Positions 12,426-24,334 of a stretch of DNA of 63,556 bases are shown piece by piece (positions within the stretch are counted from its first letter, which is position 1; every line of letters starts with the position of its first letter). A model generated the notes under the pieces. The model saw only the letters and a program-made list of their open reading frames with translations. It was not told the origin of the DNA and searched no databases. The stretch comes from Heterotrichella gracilis (Eukaryota > Sar > Xanthophyceae > Tribonematales > Xanthonemataceae): contig JAULBX010025309.1 in the NCBI GenBank assembly GCA_032358255.1, forward strand, positions 1 through 63,556, written 5' to 3'. Made by a program: the position numbers and the translations under genes.

Positions 12426-14330
12426 ATGGCAGAGCCATCCGGCGAGCGCGGTGGTTTTGACAGAGGCTTCGGCGGCCGTGGCGGCGACAGAGGCCGTGGC
12501 GACAGGGGTCGTGGTGACAGGGGCAGGGGCAGGGGTAGGGGCCGTGGCAGGGGCAGGAAGGACGATGAGGAGAAGTGGGTCCCATGCACCAAGCTGGGCC
12601 GGCTCGTGCACCAGGTACTGCAGCCTTCAAGCAAACGTAGTGGGCTTCGCTTATGCAGCTCTCTGCACCGTCTCCTTCGCTTCGTCACACCGCAGTGACC
12701 GGGGTAACATCCAGCAAGGGGGCTTCACCAGCGTGCATGCATTACCTTGCATGGAGGGGATGCCATTACTGAGCTTGATTGCTCAAGTAGCGTCATCCCA
12801 TCTTTGTGGGAGCAGCTTATAACAGTCGTTGCACATACAGGGCAAGGTGAAGAGCCTGGAGCAGATCTACCTGTTCTCCCTCCCAGTGAAGGAGTTCCAG
12901 ATTGTGGAGAATTTCCTGGGCTCTGCCCTCAAGGATGAGGTGATGAAGATTATGCCCGTGCAGAAGCAGACACGCGCAGGACAGAGAACCCGCTTCAAGG
13001 TAACAAACACCTGCCTTGCCCTGGCTTGAACTCCTTGCCGCAACCACAATGATATACACACCGGCAACTCCCAAATGTTACAAGCATCTTCTCAAATGGA
13101 CTGTACGCACTATGTTAAAGAGATTTTACAAAGGAGATTTCTTATTCAGTTTTGTTGCCGGTGGCACTGACAACCTTTCCTTTGGCAGGCATTCGTTGTT
13201 GTGGGCGACCACAACGGGCACGTGGGTCTGGGTGTGAAGTGCGCAAAGGAGGTAAGCTACTGTGGTGTATCGTACTGCATATGCCAAGTTTATTTCAACA
13301 CTTAGGATTGAATAGTTTTCAGCAAAACCATTCTGCACCCATGCAGTGCATGTTGCAGCACTGGTCGCCAACAGCAGCTGCCGTGCCAACCCCTAGCATG
13401 CGCATTTGTCAGCTTTGGGGGACATCATCAGTGGCTTGCACTGCAATTAAACACACAGCAGGCATGCGACAACAAGACGGCTGTTGGTTGCTGCTGCACA
13501 AGGCAGCTGCTGCCCTCATCATCCACCAATGCATCACTCCCGCCACACAGGTGGCCACCGCCATCCGCGGCGCCATCATCCTCGCCAAGATGTCTGTGGT
13601 GCCCGTGCGCCGCGGGTACTGGGGTAACAAGATTGGCAAAGTGCACACTGTGCCCGTCAAGGTTACCGGCAAGTGCGGTTCCGTCACTGTGCGCCTGATC
13701 CCCGCCCCCCGTGGTGCCGGTATCGTGGCTGCCCGCACCCCCAAGAAGGTGCTGCAGATGGCAGGCATTGAGGACTGCTACACGTGCTCGCGCGGGTCCA
13801 CTAAGACCCTGGGCAACTTTGTCAAGGTGCGCTATTTGGTGTATGGGCATACCCCGTGCATTGCAGTGCATCCCATGGTGCAGAGCGCACAGCAGGGGTG
13901 AAAGGTGATGCCAGTGGGTGGTAAGATATCGAGTCACAGAACTGGCAGGTGTTATACGTGTGGATGCTTTGCACGCAGGGCTAGTGCACCTTGTTTTGCA
14001 GCCATTTGTGGTCGTCTTCCCTGCACAATATCTTACATTATAGCACTGTACGTTGTATATGACGCATGCATGGGTGACCTGCGCATCCACCTGGGTACAG
14101 TGGCGTTGCATATGCATATACACCACATTGCAGTTGCCGGCTGCGAGGACTCCACCAACCTGCATTGGCCTTTCCCACAGGCCACCTTCTACGCCCTGAG
14201 CGCCACCTACGGCTTCTTGACACCCGACTTGTGGAAGGAGACCTCCTTTGTGAAGTCGCCCGTCCAGGAGTTCACGGATTTCCTTGCCAAGCCAACCATT
14301 GGCGAGGTGAAGGAGGCATACCCCTACTAA
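12426..14330 (+). CDS. RPS2: 40S ribosomal protein S2 (uS5)
   Basis: Five exons: 12426-12614, 12841-12999, 13189-13251, 13551-13826 and 14181-14330, 278 aa, all phase 0. uS5 sits at the mRNA entry side of the small ribosomal subunit and supports decoding fidelity. The N terminus carries a long Arg-Gly tract (residues ~8-42, repeated DRGRG and RGRG units), a typical target of arginine methylation. The S5 double-stranded-RNA-binding core follows ([36 protein letters not shown]), then [37 protein letters not shown] and the C-terminal domain [20 protein letters not shown]. The protein ends VKEAYPY. Length and order match the eukaryotic family with no gaps. A long antisense frame across the gene is a shadow of its biased codons. 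Confidence 0.98.
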
Positions 14331-14488
14331 GCAGCTGCGCGGAGTGGGTGCCAGCGGGATGTTATTGCGGCTGCGGCATGTGCATGCATTATGTGGCTGA
14401 TGTAGCTTGTGCAACCGAGTGATGTTGCGCGGCACACGCCGCGGGTGTGTGTGCATTCTGCATTGTACATTGTGCAGTCGGAGCTTTC

Positions 14489-14493
14489 TGTAA
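14489..14493 (+). terminator. Candidate polyadenylation signal (TGTAA) of RPS2
   Basis: TGTAA lies about 160 bp downstream of the RPS2 stop. TGTAA is the usual poly(A) signal in chlorophyte algae. The short motif occurs by chance often, so the call rests on position. Confidence 0.4.
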
Positions 14494-14972
14494 CCAAAAC
14501 GACCTTTCCATGAACTGGAAATTCTAGGACATGCATGCATCACTGCTCAACGGTCAGCTTGAGCAACATGCATAATATGGCTACAGGCCCAGGCCTTGGT
14601 TGTGCGTGGATAATTTCCGCTGCATGTATTAAAGTACTGCCCTACGGCCCTTCCACTTAGTCTACCAGGACCACTGGACCAGGTCCTGCTCAGCGCCCTG
14701 CGGGCAGGAAACCGCTGTGAAATTGAAGATGATCATCACGTCATTGATCTTGACAAGACATTGCCAGTGTCATTGAGGCACGGCAGTATATGCCCTTTCA
14801 TGAAAGAAAGTACACGCCCACAGGCAACATCCCAGGTTGAACACACACTGCATCACACTGTCAGCTGGCTTGGCAGAACATGTATTCTACAGTCTCTAGG
14901 ACCACACCAGGTTGACCCTCGACGTGGACCATGACACCATAAACAACTTTACAATGATTATTCCCTCCCGAG

Positions 14973-14999
14973 GATCATCAGTGATGATCACTGATGATC
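14973..14999. repeat. 27-nt palindrome
   Basis: A perfect palindrome around a single central base, built from GATCATCA and TGATGATC units. It lies between the ends of two convergent genes and could form a cruciform or transcript hairpin. Function unknown. Confidence 0.85.
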
Positions 15000-15571
15000 A
15001 GATAATTCTAGCGGAGGAAGTGCTTGCCACCCAGTGGCCTACTAGGCTAATGTCTAGCTTTATTAACTGTTGCCGTTATCTAAACAGAAACAAAAATATC
15101 CCGCAAACAGCAGCGCCAACCACAAGGCCAGCAGCATTGAAAAACACGGACAAGCAAGGTACAAGGGCAGCAACCAGCTAAACCACGGCGTGGCTAATGT
15201 GACATGCTTCTAGAGTAAAATCTTGCACAGGTGATCACATCGATATTTGCATGACAACACGCTTGCTTCAAGCATGTAGGACTCCTGATGGTCCTACAGA
15301 GTGTCCTCCTCGTCGTCTGAGTGCACCTTCCCAATGGCCCGCCCTAGATTGGATGTGCCCCAAGCCATTCCAAACCTCTCCCGACAGATTGCAACAGCAT
15401 GCTGCATTCGCGCTCTACCCCACAGTGGTGCAGGCTGTACCACCGACCCTTCAAGCCAGTGGCCAACTGCGCACACATGTGCTGCAGCCCGCTCATGGGT
15501 GGCTCACCGCCTGCCAACCGCACGGCCACCCTTGCCCTTCATGTGCACACGCAAGGCTGCACACAGGTGGC

Positions 15572-18500
15572 TCAGCGCCTGCCAGCCACACCGCCCAGCT
15601 GCCCCCCCTGCGCATGGCCCCTCATGCTGGCGCCAGAAGCAGCTGAAGAGCCACTCCCAGGCCTACCTCCCATGCCAGCGTGGTGGCCCCCGCTCGACAT
15701 GCCATCCCCCTCTCCCTCCACCCCATTCTCCATGTACTTGTACTCGAAAATGAAGTCCGGCCGCGCCACCCGTGGGCACCAGCCCGACACGCTGGGCGGC
15801 ACCCCTGGGCTCTGGCCTGACACCTGGTGCAGCTGGCAGTCAAAGTACACCAGCGGGCCCTGCTCGTAGGTGGAGGTCACGGCCTGCACGCGCACACACA
15901 TGGCAACGTGGCTGCAAATCATATGGCATCAGAACGTGGAGCATGCCGTGCTGAATGAGAAATATGCGTGCTGCAGTGGACATATAAGTACCATAGGCTC
16001 AAGAACTGATGCGTGCGATTGCAAGACCCATGGACCCATCACAGGAGGAACTGAGCACAATGCATGGATTGCATGCAAGGGATTCTATACTGTGAGACGC
16101 CAAACCCTGCAGCAGGTGTGATGTAGCAGTTGAAAAGAGGATACTAAATAGTCTGCAGCCAACAGCAGGAATTAACCGTTATGCTTATTGATTATTACTA
16201 TTATTTCCTATCTTATTATTGTTTCCACTTTTTGGCGCAGCTATGCCCCACCTTTGGCTGAGTTTGGCGCTGGAACCAAGTGTGGAACTGCGTATGGAAG
16301 CGCCAGCCGTGCGACTTGAGCTCGTTGGCTGCAAGCATCTGCTGACGGGAGCCCTGTGCGGCACATGGGCAGAAAAGGTCATGATGAGTGACAAGCTGCA
16401 CAGACGTGCTACTTAACAACATGCAAATGCATGCATAGCTGCAAACGACAACAGTCATCATGGCAGTAACATATTGTTCATTGCAGACGGGCCCCAAAAA
16501 TTGGTTGACTGAATAGCAGCAGATAGCCATCAATCGCTAAACTGATATTCAGTGCAACCATTCGCTTACGCACTGGCTGGAAGTAGAATGCGCAGAACAG
16601 GCTCTCCAGGGATATCTTGCGGAACTGAGTCTCTGTGTCAAACGCTGGGCTGGTGGTGTTGGGGTAGCTGGGGGGTGTGATGGTAGGGCGAGCAGCCACT
16701 GGCAGGTGCCACTGTGCATCCTCATTGGCTGCAGTGGGCGACCTATACACCTGATCCATTGGCTGCGGCCTGCAGCCACATGTGCATTCATTTGGTGATT
16801 GTTGGAGGTAGCATGGCCCATGAACATGCAATCCTGGACCAGCAGTTTTCCAGATCATCAACTGGCATTGCATCAGCGGCAGTTAAGCACTTTCCTATCT
16901 GGCACAATTCCATACGTTTATACCTTGTATGTACATGTAATTCCTGTGGACAAGCACTGTATCCAATAGCCCGCAACTGTATGCGCCACACACAGTCTCC
17001 CACAGTGCCACACTACAGCAACTTGTGCATCTGATCAGCGCAGCTTCCAGCAGTACACAACCAACATCCAGCTTGCAACTGCACTCACCGGCGGTACATG
17101 GCAGCATCCAGCACCTGCAGCGCATATGGGCTGGGCACGTAGGGCGGCTTGTAGCACGCCTTCTCCCCGTCATATTCCTCCACGTTGCCAACAAAATCAT
17201 CAAAGGCCCTGTTGGTCAGCCACGGCAGCAGCACGCTGTCTGGAGGGGGCAGCTCATCAACCACCTTGCCGGCAGGCTTGATGCGCTCAGGGTGCGCAGT
17301 GGAAGGGCTGATATTTGCGCTGTTGCTATCCTCCTGCACTGCTGGCTCAAACTCAGAAGGCACCTCCAGTGCTGCAATGGTGACTCCCCCGCTGGCTTCC
17401 ACCATGCCCGGTGCCATACCCTGCTGAAGGGTTTCCTGTGACACGTTGTGGGGCAGCTGGCCGGGGGAAGCAGCTTCTGGGGGGCTTGGAAGCGCCTGCT
17501 TGCTGCTGTCTGCCTCCTGATCTGGCTGCTGGCCTTGCGTGGCAGATGCGGCATCAGCCAGTAGCTGTGAGGCGCTGTCAGGTGAGGGGATGCCCACAAG
17601 CTGACCAGGCGCCCCTGCTGCAGCAGCACCTGCATCAACAGCAGTGGGGCGACTTCTCAAAGTTGGTGACATCGAATACTGTTGACGTAGAATGACGTGA
17701 CTTGCGAAACGTGCACGCAGTTGCTGTACCTGCTGGTGATTGTTGTCCATATAATCAAATAATTACATAAAAATAAGAACTGTATATAAAAGGGACTTTG
17801 CCTTGCATATCAACTGTGCCTTTAACCACCACCCACTGGCTGGCAAGTCTTTCAACTCCAGCACTACGCTACCTCAGGTCAACCAAAAAAGGCTGTCGTT
17901 GCCCATCAACCTCATTGAACTATGTTTATAAGAAGCCATGTGGGCAAAGTCATATAAAGATATTGGACGTCATCGACTGCAGCCTTCAAATAATTCAACC
18001 TTGTTGAGGGAATGATAGCAAAACTGCAGTGCGCTGTTTCACTCACCAGGGTCCAGTGCGGCTTTGTATGAGGCTACCCGATTCAGCATGCCAGCCTGTC
18101 CGGAGGGTTGGTCACCCATAGCCCCTCCACCATCTCCAGAAGGCTGCTGGGCCAGGCCACTGATGCCGTCATGTGACTCTGCAGGCGCCACAGCAAACAA
18201 GTGAGCCGGCAGTGGTTTCAAATGCATAATGTTGAGGGTTAAGGGTTTAGGGTTTCCCTAGCACAGGGTTCTCTGTCACGCAGGTATGCCAAATGTACAC
18301 AGCACGTATTCTCCTCCCCTCTACATTCAAATCATGCGCAGCGCATGCCAATACGTACATTCTGGCTGTGCATGTGCAACACACACCACAGTGTTTGAGA
18401 AGTTGCGCATCAAACAAAATCACAGACACACGTACCAACCAGGTGCCTCAGATGATTTGCACTGCCCACAGTTGTTGGTGGGGTGGCCAGGTTGTATGAT

Positions 18501-21500
18501 GCTGTCGGGGGGGGATGGGCATACAGTGACGTGGCTGGCGTCGTAAGAGCATACAGTGATGTAGCGTCCTCAGTGGGCAGGGTTGGGGACAGCCCATGGC
18601 CAGCCGCACCTGCAAAGTGGGCCAGATGGGCTTGCAGAGGATACACACCGATTGTCCCAGATCTCTGCCTCACAGTACATGAAAATAAGCGTGCAGCAAT
18701 CTACATGCAATCCTTTCTGAGCTATTGTTGACGTCACTTGGTCATTAGATACATATTTGCTAGCAACCTGGTAAATAGTACAACTGCTGACAGCAACGTG
18801 CTTATTGAAATTATGGTTACATGGTCTGGCGGCAACGGCATACAGTATGTGTTGCAAAGACCACACGCTGAAGCCACACCCATTGCCATCACGTAGGCAG
18901 GCCCACTCACCTTCCATGTCAGCATTGAACAGCTCCATGCGCTCATGCGGCGCCAGCTCAGCACCCATCCCCACCCCATACTGCCCTGCACCCAGCGGCA
19001 CATCCCCCGCACCCAGCCCACCCACCAGCCCCAGACCCGGGGGCGGGGTTATGATCCCTGGGGGAAGGAACTGCCCAGCTGCCAGGCTACCCAGGCTGCT
19101 GGGAGTGCGGGCTTGAAATGGGGATCCTGCCGCATAATTTCCCATCCCGGGACCAGGTGCCGTCATCCCCGTGGAGGGGAAGGAGGGCATGCGCCCCATG
19201 GGAGTGGAGCTTGATAGCTGAGAGGAGCTGTATCGCGGCGAGGAGAGGGGTGCTGAGAAGCCGTAGGCGTATCCCGAAGGCATCTGCCATGGCATATGCA
19301 GTCTATGTCAGCTTTGAGGGGAGGTTTTGTTACAGGTATTCAAGGGCGTACGCCACAGAGAGTGGGCCCAAGCAAGGCGTAAGGGGACTTACGGAGGGTG
19401 CTTTGGTGGAGCTGTGCTGCATTGCTGGTCTCCTCCATGCTTGGATATGTTCACCAGATGCACGTCAATGCAATATAAATTTCAATATGCGCAAGATGAC
19501 ATTTAGCCTGTCAGCACTGGCTGTGTGCTGGGAGATTGTTTGCAAAACTTACCTGACTTGCCATCACGTTTGACCCTTGCCCAGACTGCAGCCAGGGGGT
19601 GGTGAAGGTGGTTGGGTCGAGCAGAGGGGGTGTCGGGTGCATCAGGGCGGAGAATGTGGATGCTGGTGGAGTCACTGAATGGCCACCAGCTTCATCCACC
19701 TTTGCCTGCTTGCCAAATGGTGAGCTTCATAGTATGGCAGTGCATACAAGAAAGATTATTTACACAAAGCGCATGCAGCCCTGCCTTGTACAGTACAAGG
19801 CAGTAACTGTCAAATACACGGGATACTGTGCAATGCAATGATGGTACAAAATTGCGCAAGACTGGATGCCCATGTGGTTATATTAGAACATATCCATGGC
19901 CGTCTTTTCTTGCAAAGCAGTGCTTCAGTCTTTGTCATAAGTGCAAGTTTGCACCGATAACCCGCCTATGGTCTCATAAATGCAACCACAAAATGGTACT
20001 CCAGGCACTACACAAGGTAGCTCACCTGCATTTGGTTGATTGATGGCATCTCCCCCTCTGTGACTTGCTGCCTCCCACCTTCCCGTGAGAGGGTGGCCAT
20101 AGTGCTGATCGTCTGGTCAAGAGGAGTGCTGAAACCCGAAGCAGAACTCCCTGTACGTACAATCATTTACTCAGCAATGCGCATTTTGCGGTTGAACCAA
20201 TCGAGGCGCAGACTTGGCTGAGGCAAGACAACGTAGTGTGTGATTTTTGAGGCCAGAAATACAGGCAGAAGTAGATATATCAAAGCCCAAAGTGTACTAA
20301 AACGCCATTTTCACGCATAGGATGGTTTTTTATCTAGAGCATCTTTACCCTTTGGTGCTTTTAACAGGTGGATGCTGACCTTGAACAAGCTTTCCCAACA
20401 TGCTGTGTTCCAAAAAACTTGCCTGTCAGCAAGCCCTCATTTGATATAGTTCCGGATGCTGTTTGAGAAGCATAGGGCGTGCCCGCCGCTGAGCTAGGCG
20501 ATGGCGGTGTGATTCGCCTTGCCGATCCTTCGTAGGGGCTTGGCATAGGGGATGTAGGGAGGCTTTGGGGCTGCTCATCTGCTCCTACGACAATGTGCTA
20601 CATGCATTTATCATATCACCATAATATTGCACCTTGCGGTTGTGATGTGAAGTTCTGCAATTGCTGAATGTGTGGGCCATGACTGCATACTGCTTATGCA
20701 GCAGTGATTGACGACACACAAGAGCACACTGTACATGTATACAATACACGCAGAGCATCTATTCGGCCCTGACCCATGGTGTTGAGCTCGAGCTCATGAT
20801 CATAATCACACCTTTGAGGGAGCGTTTGCTGCCTCCAGTAGCCAGCCCCTTGGAGGAAGAGCGCTTGCTGATCTTAGCCTCTTTGGCAGGCTTGCTGGAG
20901 CTTTCACTATCCTGCAGGTGACATGTGCAGCACAGAAGTTGCAAACTACACTGTACCATGCCATGAAGCAGTTCCGCATGGATCAGCTTTGCAAACGTAA
21001 TGAGCCATTTGCTTCAACATGCAATCCGCTTGCCATGCAAACGACATGTAAATACAGATTTGAGTACCGCAACGGTATGAGAACCATTGCAACACGTTTT
21101 AGCCCACAAACTACCTGAACCACAGCCATGGTGGGCACATCTGCATCTGATGCTCCCCGCTTGGGAGTAGATCGCCCATGCTGCAAAATCTTGCCAACTG
21201 TCCCCACAGTCTCGTCCAGCACACCCAGTGGCAGTGCATCATAGATGCCCTCGTCCTCCAGGAACTCTGAGTCTGTGCTGCTTTCAAGGTAGTACTCAAT
21301 AGCGTCTTTGATGCCCGATGCCTCGATTTCCTCGCAGGAGACCTGCAAGAGTCAGTTCAGGGTTGAGGGCATCAGGCAGACATCAAGGTGTACCAGATCA
21401 TCATGATGCCGGGCAAGTATTTTACCCAGTGGTCCCCACCATTCATAGTACATCACCTTCAACGTTCGCAAATGTAATTAGGAGGTTACTAGCCTGTGGT

Positions 21501-23245
21501 AGCTAATGGATACAGGCGGCGGGCAAGGGTGACAATGCACCAATGGACCGTGCGCACCTTCCTGAATGACTCATGCTCAGGGCACGACAATGAACGCATG
21601 CGAGGGCTGAGTTATGCATGCATAACCAATTGGTAGGTAGCTTACGCGCATGCACTGTGCCAAATTCCTGCCTGTGGTTGCAAAGCAGGTGGATGCTCAC
21701 ACACCTGATCATTCTCCATCAACCGCAGCACTTGCTCAAGCTTTGCAATGTGCTCCTTGTGGCGGGCGATAAAGCCCTCAAGCTCAACCAATCGGTCAGG
21801 CTTCTTTTTTGTGACTTTTGCAGCCAAGAGCTCAGCATCTGCCTCAAACTCCTCCACCTGGCTATCTAAGCGAGACACCGCACTGTTCAGCCACTCAACA
21901 TTGTCTTGCCTGGCAATGTCCTCGGGATCCATCTTGGTCTTGATTGTTGCCAGGCCTTGCTTCGAGAAAGCTTTGGTCTTGACTTCCCGCTCGCAAACTC
22001 TGAACTTTTCCTACACATGCAACCAAAGCATCGTTCGTTTGTTGGGTGCTGCACACCCAAGTTGGTGCATTATAGGTAGCTGCATACCCAACTTTGCCTT
22101 CACCACTTCACATGGCCTATGATTTAGCATTTCTTTTGTCGACGCTTTGTTTGCATAGCATGCAAATGATGTGGGCTCACTACCTGCAAAAGCAAGGCTT
22201 CATGGCCACATGCATTTTTTCATACTTTAAACCCTTCATCGGTAGGCAACCTATTAAACAGCGCTGCAGATTTGTAGCACACGCACCATTTCCTTCTCAA
22301 TCTGCTTGCGAGCTTCAACAAGTGAGGTTGTGTCCTTGATATCTGGAGATGATGCCCATGTCCTCACTTGATCGCGAAACCTCTGCACATTGTATGAGCT
22401 CTCAGTGCCCTCAGTTGAGAATTGCAACATCAAGACATGCGCCGCCACATGACCCTTGCCTGCTAGGCTATTTATTCTAACACCACATGGGCGGTCAGGA
22501 AAGATATCTCTCCTGGTGATCTCACATGCTGTGTGCTACATAGCTAACGGGTGTGGGCAGTGCAATCCAGCTGCCAGTAGTACACCGAGACAGCAACAAC
22601 ACTGTCTGCGGCTGGTGAGGATAGCCCGGATGGCATTACCTGCAACTTCTTGAGCTCCTTTTTCATCTCAATCATGATCTTGTCCTTGCCAGCCTGGTCC
22701 TGCAACAAGATTGAATGTCACCAGTCAATGCGCCAATATCTGCACGGAGGAACATGCGCTGCAGGGCAATGCAGAGATTGTGGGTCCACATTGCTGCTTC
22801 CTTTACAGATTGTTGGCCCCCTGCATGCATTTTAGCTTTATGAACGTGATACTCTTCTAATCATTAATCAGCAGAACGCTAAAATGCGATCAGCAGTGGC
22901 AGGAACTTGGCACAATGCGGTGATGCGACCAGGAGCACCAACAGCGATACGCCACTGCAGTCCGGGACCAAGCAGTGCACTGTCAATCACCATATATTGT
23001 GTCACTCGACTTTAGCTTTGAAGGCTTGAGGCAGAAGACCGGCTTGAGGCTCAGAAGTGTACCATGCTTCATGCTTATAAAGGGCATGCTAAATGACAGG
23101 TTCTGAACCACCTAGTGGCAATACCATGCATGGGGCTTACCTCCGACTCGTCAAGCTTGCCCCACAAAACGTGGAACTCATCAATCCCCTCTGCTATCCT
23201 CTTTATTGTCCTGTCTATCTCACTCTGGAGTTTTCTGGTTGCCAT
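15572..23245 (-). CDS. NOT3: CCR4-NOT transcription complex subunit NOT3/NOT5
   Basis: Sixteen exons join in phase: 23245-23141, 22699-22640, 22382-22287, 22010-21705, 21342-21115, 20911-20812, 20584-20423, 20150-20026, 19699-19553, 19283-18911, 18609-18436, 18178-18047, 17629-17089, 16742-16574, 16353-16252 and 15883-15572, about 1043 aa. The family is a scaffold of the CCR4-NOT deadenylase complex, acting in mRNA decay and translational control. The N-terminal Not3 coiled-coil domain (residues 1-~270) starts [20 protein letters not shown] and includes [20 protein letters not shown]. The middle is Ser/Pro/Gln-rich and disordered. The C-terminal NOT2/3/5 box (about 850-1000) has [40 protein letters not shown] and [21 protein letters not shown] Gly/Ser-rich tail follows. 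It is longer than human CNOT3 because of the linker and tail. The donor at 20422 reads gcaagt, a GC-AG intron. Exon 11-14 borders are the least certain. Confidence 0.94.
18235..18255 (+). repeat. Telomere-like motif in a NOT3 intron
   Basis: About three units of the TTTAGGG type, one of them altered (AGGGTTAAGGGTTTAGGG...), inside the intron between NOT3 exons 11 and 12. Confidence 0.8.
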
Positions 23246-24334
23246 GGTTGATAGCTGTGATGGGTGGCTAGTGTAGATCACGGCTGATTCAGGGTGATAC
23301 TATTCAAAACTGCTGCTTCTACTCTCCTAGCTCTGTTGCTTACTTGGGATCATTGAAGACGATCACGTACACCTGCAAAAGTGGTAGCGGCAGTGCTTCA
23401 TGCACACCACCGCCATGGGCACCCAACTTTGGCTCAGCTGAGCTGGCACTAGGAGACTACGTCTACTGTAGACGTAGTTGTAACAACGGGAAGGAGCTGT
23501 AACCCACCTACAGGAAGATATGCTTGCATGCACTACTATAGCGGCTCTGCATGCACTCACTGACAGCGAAGTTACCAAACGGAGCGTCCTGCAACTATGG
23601 GCGACGGCGGAGCGCCCTATCAGCACCCCTGGTTATGCACCAGCAAACGTGTATGCATGCGTTTGCAAAACCCAGCGCAAATGAAGAACATAGACCCAGC
23701 TGCGTTTTAAGATGAGAGTGTTGAACACTTGTCTGAACGGCTGGGCGCAGCACGGTTGAAGGTCGACTCTGGCAGAGCTATCGCCGTTTTATGTTGCCCA
23801 AGAAAAGAGATTTTTGATGGGCTCCGCCAAGGGGTAAAATTGATCCCCGTGTGAGAGGAGATCAACGTGGACTCTAGTCACAGTCACTGTGTGACACCAT
23901 GATGGCACAGTGACCACCAGCACACACACTGTCATGAACTTTGAATGATTCAGACCGCAAGACACAGTCAAGGCGACGCCATTGGCATGCATACCCATAT
24001 ACCCAACAATCGGCTTGTTGAACACACCACAAAACTGCCAGTTGCGGCAATGCGCTGCATCCTGTCAGGTGGCCATGTACCCAGATTCATGGCCAGCATC
24101 AGTGACGATGCGAACGATTGATTGCAAATGTATGCTGCATTATGAGATCTTACAACACTAAAAAGGGCAGAACACAGTGAGTTACAACTGAACTTCATCA
24201 CCACCAAGCCATGCAAAACAATGCGTCACAACCCACTAGCGCTGAATCTCAACCACCGCCATGTGACATTGGCACACTACAGCAAGGAAAAAAAATTCAA
24301 CTCCTCGACGTCCCATGCCCTGTTACGTAGCAGA
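23246..24334. promoter_or_regulatory. NOT3 upstream region
   Basis: About 1.1 kb between the NOT3 start and the end of the next minus-strand gene. It contains a 23-nt palindrome at 23456-23478, about 210 bp upstream of the NOT3 ATG, and a cluster of TCACAGTCACTGTGTGAC-like sequence near 23876. No gene is seen. Confidence 0.45.
23456..23478. repeat. 23-nt palindrome upstream of NOT3
   Basis: ACTACGTCTAC, one central T, GTAGACGTAGT. A perfect inverted repeat in the presumed NOT3 promoter; a dimeric transcription-factor site is possible but unproven. Confidence 0.85.

Larger units (their letters stand above)
14331..15571. other. Convergent 3' region, RPS2 / NOT3
   Basis: About 1.2 kb between two converging genes. 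It contains a 27-nt palindrome at 14973-14999. Other open frames here look like chance frames. No gene is called. Confidence 0.6.

Noticed and set aside
13428..14543. 371-residue open frame on the minus strand opposite RPS2
   Set aside because: It is the antisense shadow of codon-biased RPS2 exons plus introns. The plus strand encodes an unmistakable uS5 protein, and the antisense peptide has no domain.
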